From Arthrobacter bambusae (GTDB lineage Bacteria; Actinomycetota; Actinomycetes; Actinomycetales; Micrococcaceae), in contig NZ_JAUSSZ010000002.1 of NCBI RefSeq assembly GCF_030812595.1, positions 248,001-312,000 on the forward strand: DNA of 64,000 bases, given 5' to 3'. This document shows positions 29,541 to 39,284 of the stretch, one piece after another. The stretch's first letter is position 1. Each line of letters starts with the position of its first letter. The notes under the pieces were generated by a model. It was given only the letters and a program-made list of their open reading frames with translations, searched no databases and was not told the DNA's origin. The position numbers were made by a program, and so were the translations under genes.

Positions 29541-31529
29541 TCAGCCGACGTGCACCCACGGCCTGCGGGTGATGTCCGGTTCGGCTTCGCGCAGCACTTC
29601 GCGGGTTACCGGGGCGATCTCGCCCTCGCCGAAGAAGAGGAACTTGCTCAGGTTGGCGATGGGATTGCCTTCGGTCCAGCGGAAATAGATATGCGGCATG
29701 AGTCCGGTGACGTCGCGGATGTGAAGCAGCACTGCGGCCAGGGTATTGGGCACGTTGTTGCTGTGGATCTCCAGGATCTTGAAGCCGTGCCGGAGCTTGC
29801 CTTCCACCAGGAGTTCCTGCTCGAAGTCGGAGCTGTCATCCACGATGATCTCGATGAAGATCGCGTCGCTGTCTACTGGCAAGTGGTTTGCCTGCTGGGC
29901 GTGCTGCAGCTTCAACTGGTACCGGTCCGCGCTCAGTCGCTTAGGCTCATGCGCGATGATCCGGATGGGGCCTTCCTCGTTGGAGGCCGTGAATTCGAGG
30001 GCCATTTGGTCCATCTTGATGTGTGTGGCCCTCAGCTCGAAGGAGCGGCGTACCCTCGACGCGAAGCTCACCAGGACAATGCCGAGGATGAACAGGGCGG
30101 CGATCCTGATGCCGTCCGGGCGCTCCACCACATTGGCCACGGTGGTGTAGGCGAAGACGACGGCCACCACGCCGAAAGCGAGGGTCTTGGCCTTCTCCTT
30201 CTTCCTGCGTGCGGAGAGGGTTACCGCGATCGACGCCGAGGTCATGAGGACCAGGACGCCGGTGGCGTAGGCGCCGCCTTGGGCTTCCACATTTGCCTCG
30301 AAGACCAAGGTGATGATGAAAGCTACCGCGGTGAAGACCAGGACCAAGGGCCGCACGGCTTTGGTCCACGCCGGGGCCATGCCGAAGCGGGGCAGGTAGC
30401 GCGGCACGAGGTTCAACAAGCCGGCCATGGCAGAGGCGCCGGCGAACCACAGGATGGCGATGGTGCTCATGTCATAGAGCGTGCCGAAGCCGTCGCCCAG
30501 GAATTGGTGCGCAAGGAATGCAAGGGCGCGTCCGTCCGCTTTTCCTCCCGGCTGGAATTCGGCGGCGGGAATCAGGAACGTGGTGATGAAGCTCGAGGCC
30601 ACCAGGAAGGCGCTCATGATGAGTGCCGCCGTCGTGAGCAGTTTGTGGGTGCCGCGGATGCGGCCAACGGGATGCTCCTCAGTATCGCTGGGGCTGCCCT
30701 TGATCTGCGGCATGACTGCGACGCCGGTTTCGAATCCTGAGAGGCCCAGGGCAAGTTTCGGGAAGACCAGAAGCGCGATGCCCACCATGATTAAGGGGTT
30801 TCCGTGCTGCTGGTTCAGTGCGGCCCACCAGTCGGTCACCACATGTGCCTCGGTCACTACGTGCACCAAGCCGACCGCGACGACGACGGTGTTCAGCGCC
30901 AGGTAGATGCCCACCAGCACGACGGCGACGTTGATGGCCTCCTTGAATCCCCTGAGGAACACCACGCCGAGGCCTGCGATGAGGGCCAAGGTGATGGTGA
31001 TTTCCTGCCCGTGGAGCCATTCCGGCGCAAAGGGGTTTTCGATGGCATGGGCGCTCGCGTCGGCGGCCGAGAGGGTCATGGTGATCATGAAGTCCGTGGC
31101 GGCGAATCCCAGCAAGGCAAGCACGAAGAGCTTGCCGCCCCAGCGGGGGAGGAGCCGCTCGAGCATCGCGATGGAGCCTTCGCCGCGAGCGCTTTCGGCG
31201 GCGACCCGGCGGTAGACCGGCAGGGCGCCGAGCAAGGTGACGGCGACCAGGACGATCGTGGCCAGCGGTGAGACGATACCGGCCGCGAGGGCCGCAATGG
31301 CGGGCTGGTAGCCGAGGGTGGAGAAGTAGTCGACGCCGGTGAGGCACATGACCTTCCACCAGGCCTGGGGCGTGTGGTCTTCGTCAGGCTTGCCGTGTGG
31401 ACCCTGGCGCTTCCCCGACGTCTCAGGCATTCCGTCGAGCAGCCATCGCTTGAATTGGCTTTGGTTGGTTTCGCCCGCGGGGTTGCGCCGGTCAGTGGGT
31501 TCGGCAGGCGGCCTGGTCAGCGTTGTCAC
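29541..31529 (-). CDS. APC-superfamily permease, KimA-like (probable K+ importer)
   Basis: A 662-residue protein with about 12 helices (residues 70-480) and a soluble C-terminal domain of about 150 residues. The length, the [20 protein letters not shown] start of helix 1 and the large cytoplasmic tail resemble KimA/YdaO, a high-affinity potassium importer controlled by c-di-AMP in Bacillus, more than ordinary amino acid permeases. The GTG start has AAAGGA upstream. The 319-bp region before it shows no obvious c-di-AMP riboswitch. Some databases call such proteins amino acid transporters, so the substrate remains open. Confidence 0.72.
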   Translation of the reverse strand: MTTLTRPPAEPTDRRNPAGETNQSQFKRWLLDGMPETSGKRQGPHGKPDEDHTPQAWWKVMCLTGVDYFSTLGYQPAIAALAAGIVSPLATIVLVAVTLLGALPVYRRVAAESARGEGSIAMLERLLPRWGGKLFVLALLGFAATDFMITMTLSAADASAHAIENPFAPEWLHGQEITITLALIAGLGVVFLRGFKEAINVAVVLVGIYLALNTVVVAVGLVHVVTEAHVVTDWWAALNQQHGNPLIMVGIALLVFPKLALGLSGFETGVAVMPQIKGSPSDTEEHPVGRIRGTHKLLTTAALIMSAFLVASSFITTFLIPAAEFQPGGKADGRALAFLAHQFLGDGFGTLYDMSTIAILWFAGASAMAGLLNLVPRYLPRFGMAPAWTKAVRPLVLVFTAVAFIITLVFEANVEAQGGAYATGVLVLMTSASIAVTLSARRKKEKAKTLAFGVVAVVFAYTTVANVVERPDGIRIAALFILGIVLVSFASRVRRSFELRATHIKMDQMALEFTASNEEGPIRIIAHEPKRLSADRYQLKLQHAQQANHLPVDSDAIFIEIIVDDSSDFEQELLVEGKLRHGFKILEIHSNNVPNTLAAVLLHIRDVTGLMPHIYFRWTEGNPIANLSKFLFFGEGEIAPVTREVLREAEPDITRRPWVHVG

Positions 31530-31848
31530 GTGGTCCTTTCACGCAGCCTGGAAGCTGCTCCTGATGGAGCGTACGGGTGCGTCCGGGAGCGGATGGCCGT
31601 CTTTATGGAATCTTTACGCCTCCTGTGAGGGGAGTCACCTCGGTGCACGACGCATTTGATGTAGTTGTCGTGTGAGCGACATTGCGGAGCGAATGGAACC
31701 CCGATGTCGGGGTCGGCAGCGTCGTCTTTCGGGGAGTTGCCTGCTTTTTGCTGGCGTAAACAAGTGATGCATATAAGGCAACTTTGAGTGTATGATTGGT
31801 GTCACAGTCACGGTCCGACCCCACCTATCATCAAAGGAGTGGCGCATT
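31530..31848. promoter_or_regulatory. Divergent region between the KimA-like permease and guanidinobutyrase genes
   Basis: On the plus strand TTGCTG (31748-31753) and TATAAG (31772-31777), with an 18-bp spacer, form a promoter for the hydrolase operon; transcription would start near 31784. No riboswitch, operator palindrome or small gene was recognised in the rest. Confidence 0.5.
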
Positions 31849-32913
31849 TTGGAAGAGCTTCGTATTGAGGCCAATGGCAACCTTGGTCCTATTGATTCGG
31901 CCCGAATCCCGCGCTATGCCGGTGCTGCCACGTACGCCCGCTTGCCCCGTTTGGACCAAGTCTCCAAGGCTGACGTGACGGTGGTCGGCGTCCCCTTCGA
32001 CTCCGGAGTTTCCTACCGCCCGGGCGCCCGCTTCGGTGCCAACCATGTCCGTGACGCCAGCCGTTTGCTGCGCCCGTACAACCCGGCCTGGGACGTCAGC
32101 CCGTTTGAGAACATCCAGGTTGCCGATGCCGGCGACATGGCTGTGAACCCGTTCAACATCAATGAAGCCATCGAGACCATCCAGCAGAACGCACTGGACT
32201 TGACGGCCAACGGAAGCAAGCTCGTCACGCTCGGTGGCGACCACACCATCGCCCTGCCCCTGCTCCGCGCGGCCGCAGAACGCGCCGGTGAGCCCGTTGC
32301 CATGCTGCACTTCGACGCCCACCTCGATACCTGGGACACGTACTTCGGCGCCGAGTACACGCACGGCACCCCGTTCCGGCGCGCCGTTGAGGAAGGCATC
32401 CTCGACACCGAGGCGATCAGCCATGTCGGTACCCGCGGCCCGCTTTACGGCAAGAAGGACCTCGACGACGACCACCGCTTCGGCTTCGGCATCGTCACCT
32501 CGGCGGACGTGTACTACCAGGGCGTCCTGGAGACCGTGGCCAAGATCCGGGACCGCATCGGCAACCGCCCGCTGTACATTTCCGTGGACATCGACGTCCT
32601 CGATCCGGCCCACGCTCCTGGCACCGGCACGCCTGAAGCCGGCGGCATCACCAGCCGCGAACTCCTCGAAATCATCCGCGGATTCCGTGGCATGAACCTT
32701 GTGGGCGCAGACATCGTCGAGGTCGCACCGGCCTATGACCATGCTGAGATCACAGCTGTGGCGGGCAGCCACGTTGCCTACGAACTCGTGACCCTCATGG
32801 CCGACAACGCCGTTGAAGGCAATCGGCACGGCGCGCCGAACGGCTACGCCGCCCAGGCCCTTGGCCAGGAATCCCGGCGTCCTGCCGGTTTTGCCCCGGC
32901 GGTCACGAAGTGA
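31849..32913 (+). CDS. Ureohydrolase: guanidinobutyrase or agmatinase
   Basis: A 354-residue member of the agmatinase/arginase family, releasing urea from a guanidino compound. Mn-binding motifs: [21 protein letters not shown] and [22 protein letters not shown] 31849 has AAGGAG nine bases upstream. The ATG at 31792 would sit only about 8 nt after the predicted transcription start and has no ribosome site. The gene is coupled by GTGA overlap to a ThDP-dependent enzyme. That pairing recalls the arginine transaminase route, where 2-ketoarginine decarboxylase AruI makes 4-guanidinobutyraldehyde and guanidinobutyrase acts later. Guanidinobutyrase is therefore slightly favoured over agmatinase. Confidence 0.82.
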   Translation: MEELRIEANGNLGPIDSARIPRYAGAATYARLPRLDQVSKADVTVVGVPFDSGVSYRPGARFGANHVRDASRLLRPYNPAWDVSPFENIQVADAGDMAVNPFNINEAIETIQQNALDLTANGSKLVTLGGDHTIALPLLRAAAERAGEPVAMLHFDAHLDTWDTYFGAEYTHGTPFRRAVEEGILDTEAISHVGTRGPLYGKKDLDDDHRFGFGIVTSADVYYQGVLETVAKIRDRIGNRPLYISVDIDVLDPAHAPGTGTPEAGGITSRELLEIIRGFRGMNLVGADIVEVAPAYDHAEITAVAGSHVAYELVTLMADNAVEGNRHGAPNGYAAQALGQESRRPAGFAPAVTK

Positions 32914-34574
32914 CGGACCAGCGCAATGGTGGGGACCTCGTCGTCGAGACCCTCGAGGCGCTCGGTGCGAAGACGGTTTTCGGAATCCCGGGCCAGCACG
33001 CCCTCGGCCTGTTCGATGCGATGGGCCGTGGCAATCTGCACTTCGTGTCCTCCCGTGTGGAGAACAACTCGGCTTTCGCTGCGGACGGTTATTCCCGTGC
33101 GACGGGCGAGGTCGGGGTGCTCTTCCTGTCCACCGGTCCGGGCGCGTTGACGTCCCTGGCCGGTTTGCAGGAAGCGTATGCGACCGGCGTGCCGATGGTG
33201 GTCGTGGCGAGCCAGATCCCCTTGGAAGGTTTGGGCGCGCGCCGCAAGGGCATGCTGCACCAGCTCGATGACCAGAAGGCCTCGGCCGCCAACGTCACCA
33301 AGAGCCAGCGCCTCATCCAGCACGCATCCGGGATTCCCTCGGCCATCCAGGATGCCTGGACCGAGGCCATTTCCTCCCCGCAGGGTCCGGTGTGGATCGA
33401 GATTCCACAGAATGTGCTCCTGGACCCCATCATGGTCCCGCCGGTGGAGGACGCCCTCGCTGAAGCGGCCGACAACCCGCCGCGCGTTGAGCTGATCCGC
33501 GAAGCCGTCAAATGGCTCTCGACGGCGGAGCGTCCGGCGATCATCGCCGGTGGCGGCACGCGCCGTGGCCGGGCCGAGAAGTCGCTGCTTTCGATCGCCG
33601 AGAAACTTCGTGCGCCGGTGATCTGCACGCCTGGCGGCAATGGTGCTTTCCCCTGGACCCATGAGCTGAGCCTGCAGTCCTGGATCGAAGACCGACACAT
33701 GACGGACGTCCTCGAGGACGCCGACGTGCTGATCGTCATCGGCTCCTCCCTCGGCGAAGTCACGTCGAACTACTTCACCTTCGAGCCGCGCGGGCGCATC
33801 ATCCAGATCGACGCCGAACCCCGGGTCCTGGAGTCCAACCGGCCCGGCCTGGGCATCCGCGCCGACGCCGGCCAGGCCCTTGCGGCCCTTGATGCTGCCT
33901 TGGACGAGGCGTTGTCGGCGTCGGCGACGGCACCGAACTGGCATGGCGTCACACCGGAAGACATGGTCAAGGCGTCCCTCGCCAAGGTCATGGCACGCCT
34001 CGAAGAGCAGGACCTCGGCAAGGAACTGAAGTTCATGGCCGATATCCGCGAAGCCGTTCCGGCAGACATGCAGACCTTCTGGGACATGACGATCTCCGCG
34101 TACTGGGCATGGAGCTGCTGGGATTCCCGTGAGGGCCAGTTCCACTCGGCACAGGGCGCCGGTGGCCTCGGCTACGGTTTCCCGGCGGCCATCGGCGGTG
34201 CCGTGGGGCTGGAAACCGTCGGCAAGCCGAGCCGAGTTCTCGCTGTATCCGGCGACGGCTCCTCGATGTACTCGATCTCCGAGCTCGCCACCGCCAAGCA
34301 GCACAACGTCCCGGTCACGTGGCTGATCGTGGACGACGGCGGCTACGGCATCCTGCGTGAATACATGGTGGGTGCCTTCGGCAAGGCTACGGCCACCGAG
34401 CTCGCCCGTCCGGACTTCGTGAAGCTCGCGGAGGCATTCGGCGTGCCGGCCCGCAGGGTTGCCCCGGAGGACATCGGGGACGCGCTCCGCGAAAGCTTCG
34501 CCGCGGACGGCCCCAACGTCGTCGTGGTTGAAACCCTCCTGAAGATGTTCGGCCCAACGCACCTGGGCGACTAA
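32910..34574 (+). CDS. Thiamine-diphosphate-dependent enzyme, possibly 2-ketoarginine decarboxylase
   Basis: A 554-residue protein with the three domains of the acetolactate synthase/decarboxylase family. The catalytic Glu lies in the [13 protein letters not shown] stretch near residue 50. The diphosphate-binding motif starts GDGSSMYS near residue 449. About 27 residues later the usual Asn-Asn is replaced by VDDGGYG. No FAD-binding helical insert is obvious. It starts with GTG overlapping the ureohydrolase stop. AruI (2-ketoarginine decarboxylase) is the best functional guess from context; a benzoylformate or other 2-oxoacid decarboxylase, or a lyase, is also possible. Confidence 0.75.
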   Translation: MTDQRNGGDLVVETLEALGAKTVFGIPGQHALGLFDAMGRGNLHFVSSRVENNSAFAADGYSRATGEVGVLFLSTGPGALTSLAGLQEAYATGVPMVVVASQIPLEGLGARRKGMLHQLDDQKASAANVTKSQRLIQHASGIPSAIQDAWTEAISSPQGPVWIEIPQNVLLDPIMVPPVEDALAEAADNPPRVELIREAVKWLSTAERPAIIAGGGTRRGRAEKSLLSIAEKLRAPVICTPGGNGAFPWTHELSLQSWIEDRHMTDVLEDADVLIVIGSSLGEVTSNYFTFEPRGRIIQIDAEPRVLESNRPGLGIRADAGQALAALDAALDEALSASATAPNWHGVTPEDMVKASLAKVMARLEEQDLGKELKFMADIREAVPADMQTFWDMTISAYWAWSCWDSREGQFHSAQGAGGLGYGFPAAIGGAVGLETVGKPSRVLAVSGDGSSMYSISELATAKQHNVPVTWLIVDDGGYGILREYMVGAFGKATATELARPDFVKLAEAFGVPARRVAPEDIGDALRESFAADGPNVVVVETLLKMFGPTHLGD

Positions 34575-34589
34575 GTCACCTCCCTATCC

Positions 34590-34654
34590 AGCGCGAGCTG
34601 GCAGCACCTGCCCTCAAAACCCGTTTTTGAGGGCATCAGCTGCCAGCTCGCGCT
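34590..34654 (+). terminator. Two-part long hairpin after the ThDP gene
   Basis: An outer perfect 16-bp stem (34590-34605 with 34639-34654) encloses a perfect 11-bp stem (34609-34619 with 34625-34635) whose apical side has AAAA/TTTTT. It ends the ureohydrolase-ThDP operon and lies before marR. Confidence 0.75.
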
Positions 34655-34690
34655 TGGTGTTTAACGCACCTCACACATCATTAGTTTCCC

Positions 34691-34726
34691 AAAGCAATCA
34701 AATAGGCGTATAGTTGCTTTAGGCAA
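34691..34726. promoter_or_regulatory. marR promoter with embedded inverted repeats
   Basis: TATAGT at 34709-34714 is a good -10. It is flanked by AAAGCAA (34691-34697) and TTGCTTT (34714-34720), a perfect 7-bp inverted repeat. The nearby TTGC-TTTAG-GCAA (34714-34726) is a second symmetric element. Overlap with the -10 fits MarR autorepression. Confidence 0.5.
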
Positions 34727-34746
34727 ACAAAAGTGAGGTGTCTTCC

Positions 34747-35229
34747 ATGGCTGTCGCATCCAGCACGGCAACCGAACTCGTCCATCAGATCTTCGATCTC
34801 CAGAGGGTTCTGCGTTGCATCGTGACCGCAAACATCGCGAAGGATGCCGACGTCGGCTTCGCCTTGCAGGGCGTCATGCGCTTCATCGGCGAGGGGGAGT
34901 CCCGCGCCACGAAGCTCGCATCCCGGCTCGGCGTCAGCCCTCCGGTCCTCAGCCGGCACATTGCCGAACTGGAGGAACTCGGCTTGGTGGTCCGACGCCC
35001 GGATCCCGCGGACGGCCGGGCGCAGCTCGTGGCCCTTTCGGAAACGGGCGTAGAAAAGGTCCGCCAATTCGAAGAACAGCGCAGCCTCAATTTGCGGGCA
35101 TACCTCGAAGAGTGGAGCGAGGAGGACGCCTTGGAAGCAGGGCAAGTCCTGGAGAAATTGACTGCATCACTCAACCACTCAGTCCGGGCAACGGCGGCCG
35201 GCTCCCACCACTCGAACCACAAAGCTTAG
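34747..35229 (+). CDS. MarR-family transcriptional regulator
   Basis: A 160-residue regulator with the winged helix at about residues 55-120 (RATKLASRLGVSPPVLSRHI and the RRPDPADGRAQ wing). ATG 34747 has GAGGTG six bases upstream. It is followed 11 bp later by the DHA2 efflux pump, so it should repress both until a drug or phenolic ligand binds. Palindromes over its own -10 support autoregulation. Confidence 0.88.
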   Translation: MAVASSTATELVHQIFDLQRVLRCIVTANIAKDADVGFALQGVMRFIGEGESRATKLASRLGVSPPVLSRHIAELEELGLVVRRPDPADGRAQLVALSETGVEKVRQFEEQRSLNLRAYLEEWSEEDALEAGQVLEKLTASLNHSVRATAAGSHHSNHKA

Positions 35230-35240
35230 GAGCAGCAGCA

Positions 35241-37298
35241 ATGGCAACCCGAATACAAGAACGTTCGACGGCGGTGCCGGCGTCATCCGCGCCCATGACG
35301 CACCGCCAGATCATGGAGGCCTTGACGGGCCTGCTCGCGGCATTCTTCACCGCGATCCTCAGCAGCACCATCGTGGCCAACGCCCTGCCGACCATCATGT
35401 CGGACCTGCATGGCACCCAGACCGACTTCGCCTGGGTCATTACGGCCGCATTGCTCGCCAACGCCGCCACCACGCCTATTTGGGGCAAGCTCGCGGACCT
35501 CTTCGATAAGAAGCTGCTGGTCCAGCTGAGCATCGTGGTCTTCGTGGCCGGCTCGGTCATGGCAGGGTTCTCCCAAAGCATTCCCTTCCTGCTCACCGCA
35601 CGCGTGATCCAAGGCATCGCCCTAGGTGGCCTCACCGCCCTGGCCCAGGCCATCATCGGCACCATGATTCCGCCGCGGGACCGTGGCAAGTACTCCGGCT
35701 ACATGGGCGCCGTCATGGCGGTCGGTACCGCCGGCGGCCCGCTGTTGGGCGGTTTCATCGTTGACAGCCCGCTCGGCTGGCGCTGGACGTTCTTCGTCTG
35801 CGTGCCGCTCGCGGTCATTGCGCTCATCCTGCTCCAGGTGACCCTCAAGATCCAGCACGTCAAGCGCCCTGCCAAGATCGACTGGCTCGGATCCCTCCTC
35901 CTGACCTCCGGCGTGAGCCTGCTGCTCGTGTGGGTGTCCTTCGCCGGCAACCCGGACTACTACGACTGGATCTCCTGGCAATCCGCGCTTATGGTTGGCG
36001 GCGGCGTACTCCTGCTGGCGCTGCTGGTGCTCGTGGAGTCCAAGGTGGCGCAGCCCATCATCCCCCTGAAGATCATCTCCGAGCGCACCACCGCGCTGGC
36101 GATCCTCGCCTCGGTTGTGGTCGGCATCGCGATGTTCAGCTCCTCGACCTTCCTCGGCCAGTACTTTCAGGTAGCCCGCGGCGCCACGCCCACCGAGGCC
36201 GGCCTGCTGACGCTGCCCATGATTGCCGGAAACCTGATGGGCTCCGTCGTCTCGGGCCAGTTGATCAGCCGATTCGGTAAGTGGAAGCGGTTCCTTGTGG
36301 CGGGAACGGTATTGCTGGCCGGCGGCCTCGCCTTCACCGGCACCATCGACCACACCACCGAACTCTGGATCACCTGCTGCTACACCGCCGTCTTCGGCCT
36401 GGGCCTTGGCCTGCTGATGCAAAACCTGGTCCTCGCGGTGCAGAACACGGTCCGTGCCCAGGACATCGGTACGGCCAGTGCATCCGTCGCATTCTTCCGC
36501 TCCTTCGGCGGTGCGATCGGCGTGTCCGTCCTTGGTGCGATCATGGCGAACCACGTCAAGGATCTGGCCACCCAGGGACTCGCGGCGGCGCACATCCCGG
36601 TGAAGGGCGGTTCGAGCGATGCGAGCATGGACCTGACGGACCTGCCGGCGCCCATCCGCGACATCATGCGTGCCGCCTACGGCGACGCTACCGCGCAGAT
36701 CTTCATGATCGCAGCGATCATCGCCATTGTCGGCTTCCTCGCGGTGCTCTTCATCAAGGAAGTTCCGCTGCGGAAAACCGTGGACGCAACGCCTGCGAAG
36801 GACCTGCTCGCCAACGCTTCCGGCGAGGCCGCGATGAGCCTCGATACCGCCGCACTGCCGGTGATCGGGGACGGCGATGTCCTTACCGAAGCAGGGCAGC
36901 TTTCAACGCCCGACGACGGCGGCACCCCCTTGGGTGCCAGCCGAGCCCGGGCGGCAGCAGAAAAAGAGCACGATGAGCTGGACCTTGAGTTTGCCCGGAT
37001 CCTGACCCAGGAACGGCCGGACCCTGCCGCGGGCCTGCGCGAGGTCCAGGACCAGCTTGCCCGCACACAGCGGCTGCTGGCCGAGCAACAGCTTCAACTG
37101 AGCAGGTCGCAGCGCGAGCTCCAGGTGCGCGTCCAGGAACAGCAGGCCACCGCCGTCGAGCAGGCCCGGATCGCCGAGGAGTTGGCTGCGCTGCGCAAGG
37201 AACTCAAACGGGAGCGCCGCCGCCAGGAAAGGGCTGCGTTGCTGCTCCTCGCCGGCGACGCCCCAAGGACCGGGGAAACCGGGCGCCACGCCGGCTAG
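35241..37298 (+). CDS. DHA2-family MFS efflux pump with coiled-coil C-terminus
   Basis: A 685-residue drug:H+ antiporter of the EmrB/QacA type with 14 helices (about residues 25-515). Motif A-like GKLADLFDKK and antiporter motif C-like AVGTAGGPLLGGF are visible. After the last helix comes an unusual cytosolic tail of about 170 residues. Its last 90 residues are Gln/Glu/Arg/Leu-rich with heptad spacing (QRLLAEQQLQLSRSQREL), a predicted long coiled coil. AGGAG lies eight bases before ATG 35241. It is in an operon with the marR gene. Confidence 0.88.
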   Translation: MATRIQERSTAVPASSAPMTHRQIMEALTGLLAAFFTAILSSTIVANALPTIMSDLHGTQTDFAWVITAALLANAATTPIWGKLADLFDKKLLVQLSIVVFVAGSVMAGFSQSIPFLLTARVIQGIALGGLTALAQAIIGTMIPPRDRGKYSGYMGAVMAVGTAGGPLLGGFIVDSPLGWRWTFFVCVPLAVIALILLQVTLKIQHVKRPAKIDWLGSLLLTSGVSLLLVWVSFAGNPDYYDWISWQSALMVGGGVLLLALLVLVESKVAQPIIPLKIISERTTALAILASVVVGIAMFSSSTFLGQYFQVARGATPTEAGLLTLPMIAGNLMGSVVSGQLISRFGKWKRFLVAGTVLLAGGLAFTGTIDHTTELWITCCYTAVFGLGLGLLMQNLVLAVQNTVRAQDIGTASASVAFFRSFGGAIGVSVLGAIMANHVKDLATQGLAAAHIPVKGGSSDASMDLTDLPAPIRDIMRAAYGDATAQIFMIAAIIAIVGFLAVLFIKEVPLRKTVDATPAKDLLANASGEAAMSLDTAALPVIGDGDVLTEAGQLSTPDDGGTPLGASRARAAAEKEHDELDLEFARILTQERPDPAAGLREVQDQLARTQRLLAEQQLQLSRSQRELQVRVQEQQATAVEQARIAEELAALRKELKRERRRQERAALLLLAGDAPRTGETGRHAG

Positions 37299-37338
37299 GG
37301 AGATCCAGGCGGGCAACCACATGCCGAATGCCTGACGG

Positions 37339-37376
37339 GAGCCGCTGCAGCGAGTTTGTAATCGCTGCAGCGGCTC
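37339..37376 (+). terminator. Terminator after the DHA2 pump gene
   Basis: A perfect 15-bp stem (37339-37353 with 37362-37376) and an 8-nt loop, 40 bp after the stop. No strong T-run follows. Confidence 0.65.
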
Positions 37377-37474
37377 AGCTACGCCGTAAGGATGATATCC
37401 GGCTAGCGATATTTCGTTGAGGCAACGGATTTCGTAGAGTTGAGCGACTGATACTGTCAGCGCCTGCTGTTATC

Positions 37475-37494
37475 CATGTATCGACTCATACATG
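37475..37494. promoter_or_regulatory. Palindrome upstream of the ABC exporter genes
   Basis: CATGTAT (37475-37481) and ATACATG (37488-37494) are a perfect inverted repeat with a 6-bp spacer in an AT-rich stretch about 60 bp before the first ABC gene. A repressor site is plausible, but no regulator gene is adjacent. Confidence 0.35.
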
Positions 37495-37550
37495 TATTAA
37501 TTCACGCGCATATCAATTCTTTCGCGCACTCTCATTAAGGATCCGTGGGC

Positions 37551-39284
37551 ATGCTTGTCACCCTGATACGGCGCTACTCCAAGCCGTATTTGCCGCAGAT
37601 ACTAGCGGTCATCATCTTCCAGCTGGCGTCTACCATTGCCACCCTTTACCTTCCAAGCCTCAACGCAAAAATCATCGATGAAGGCGTCTCCCGAGGGGAC
37701 ACCAACTACATCTGGCAAACCGGTGCCCTGATGCTCGTGGTCGCGCTCGGCCAGGTCATCGCGGCCATCGCGGGAGTCTACTTCGGATCCCGTGTGGCCA
37801 TGGCCATGGGCAGGGACCTGCGCAGGGACGTCTTCCGCAAGGTCAGCAGCTTCTCGGCCAAGGACGTCAACACCTTCGGCGCACCCACGCTGATCACCCG
37901 CGGCACCAATGACGTCCAGCAAGTCCAGATGCTCATGCTGATGGGCCTGAACTTCATGGTTTCCACGCCCATCATGTGTGTCGGCGGCATCATCATGGCC
38001 CTCCGTGAGGACCTCAGCCTCTCCTGGCTCGTCTGGGTCTCGGTGCCCGTCCTCGTGGCCGTGGTTGGTTACCTCGTGGTCAGGCTCATGCCGCTCTTCC
38101 GTTCCATGCAGAAGAAGATCGACGCGATCAACGACGTCCTGCGCGAACAGATCATCGGCATCCGCGTGGTCCGGGCCTTCGTTCGTGAGCCCTACGAGGC
38201 CAAGCGCTTCGGCGACGCCAACAAGGACCTCACCCTGGTCTCGGTCAAGATCGGCAACCTTTTTGTCCTGATGTTCCCGGCCATCGGAATGATCCTGCAC
38301 CTTTCCACAGCGGCAGTGCTGTGGTTCGGCGGCCACAGGGTGGATGCGGGCAACATGCAGGTGGGCTCCTTGACTGCCTTCCTGCAGTACCTCCTGCAGA
38401 TCCTCATGGCCGTCATGATGGGTACTTTCATGGCCATGATGATCCCGCGGGCGTCCGTCTGCGCGGACCGCATCGGCGAGGTTCTCGGCGTCGAACCTTC
38501 CATCCACAATCCGCAGGCGCCGGTAGCGCCTGCGGAAATGAAGGGTCGCGTCGAATTCCGCGACGTCACTTTCAAATACCCCGGCGCTGAAGCTCCCGTC
38601 TTGAGCAACATTTCCTTCACGGCGGAACCAGGCCAGACCCTGGCCATCATCGGCTCCACAGGCGCGGGCAAGACCACCTTGGTCTCGTTGCTGCCGCGCC
38701 TGTACGACGTCGCGTCCGGCGATGTATTGCTCGACGGCGTTCCGGTCACCAGCCTGGACCGCGACGAAATCACCAGCCGGGTGGCCACGGTGCCGCAGAA
38801 GCCGTACTTGTTCTCCGGAACCATCGAGCACAACCTGCGCTTCGGCAAGACCGACGCCACGGACCAGGAACTGTGGGATGCGCTGGAAACGGCCCAGGCC
38901 AAGGACTTCGTGATGGAAAAGTCCGCCGGCCTCAACCGAAGGGTCGCCCAGGGCGGGACCAACGTCTCCGGCGGCCAGAGGCAGCGCCTCTGCATCGCCC
39001 GGGCGCTGGTGACCCAGCCCAAGGTCTACCTCTTTGACGACTCGTTCTCGGCCTTGGATGTGGCCACGGACGCCCGCCTTCGCAGGGCACTGAAGGAAAA
39101 GACGCGGGATGCCACGGTCATTATCGTGGCCCAGCGCGTCTCGACCATCGCGGACGCGGACCAGATCCTGGTCCTGGACAACGGCAGAATCGTTGACCGC
39201 GGCACCCATGAAGAACTCTTGGAAACGTCACCCACCTACCAGGAGATCGTCGAATCCCAGCTGAGCGCGGAGGAAGTGGCATGA
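37551..39284 (+). CDS. ABC exporter half, degenerate-site subunit
   Basis: A 577-residue fusion of a six-helix transmembrane domain and an ATPase domain. Walker A is GSTGAGKTT, the signature is VSGGQRQR, and Walker B is VYLFDDSFSALD. The residue after the Walker B Asp is Asp instead of the catalytic Glu. In heterodimeric exporters such as TM287/288 and BmrCD this marks the subunit forming the degenerate ATP site. ATG 37551 is nine bases after AAGGA; GTG 37545 is closer and less likely. It overlaps the partner gene by 4 bp. Likely role: multidrug or lipid export. Confidence 0.9.
   Translation: MLVTLIRRYSKPYLPQILAVIIFQLASTIATLYLPSLNAKIIDEGVSRGDTNYIWQTGALMLVVALGQVIAAIAGVYFGSRVAMAMGRDLRRDVFRKVSSFSAKDVNTFGAPTLITRGTNDVQQVQMLMLMGLNFMVSTPIMCVGGIIMALREDLSLSWLVWVSVPVLVAVVGYLVVRLMPLFRSMQKKIDAINDVLREQIIGIRVVRAFVREPYEAKRFGDANKDLTLVSVKIGNLFVLMFPAIGMILHLSTAAVLWFGGHRVDAGNMQVGSLTAFLQYLLQILMAVMMGTFMAMMIPRASVCADRIGEVLGVEPSIHNPQAPVAPAEMKGRVEFRDVTFKYPGAEAPVLSNISFTAEPGQTLAIIGSTGAGKTTLVSLLPRLYDVASGDVLLDGVPVTSLDRDEITSRVATVPQKPYLFSGTIEHNLRFGKTDATDQELWDALETAQAKDFVMEKSAGLNRRVAQGGTNVSGGQRQRLCIARALVTQPKVYLFDDSFSALDVATDARLRRALKEKTRDATVIIVAQRVSTIADADQILVLDNGRIVDRGTHEELLETSPTYQEIVESQLSAEEVA

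Noticed and set aside
31530-31848. c-di-AMP or guanidine riboswitch before the KimA-like permease or ureohydrolase
   Set aside because: I could not find the conserved motif blocks of either class by eye; a covariance-model search would settle it.
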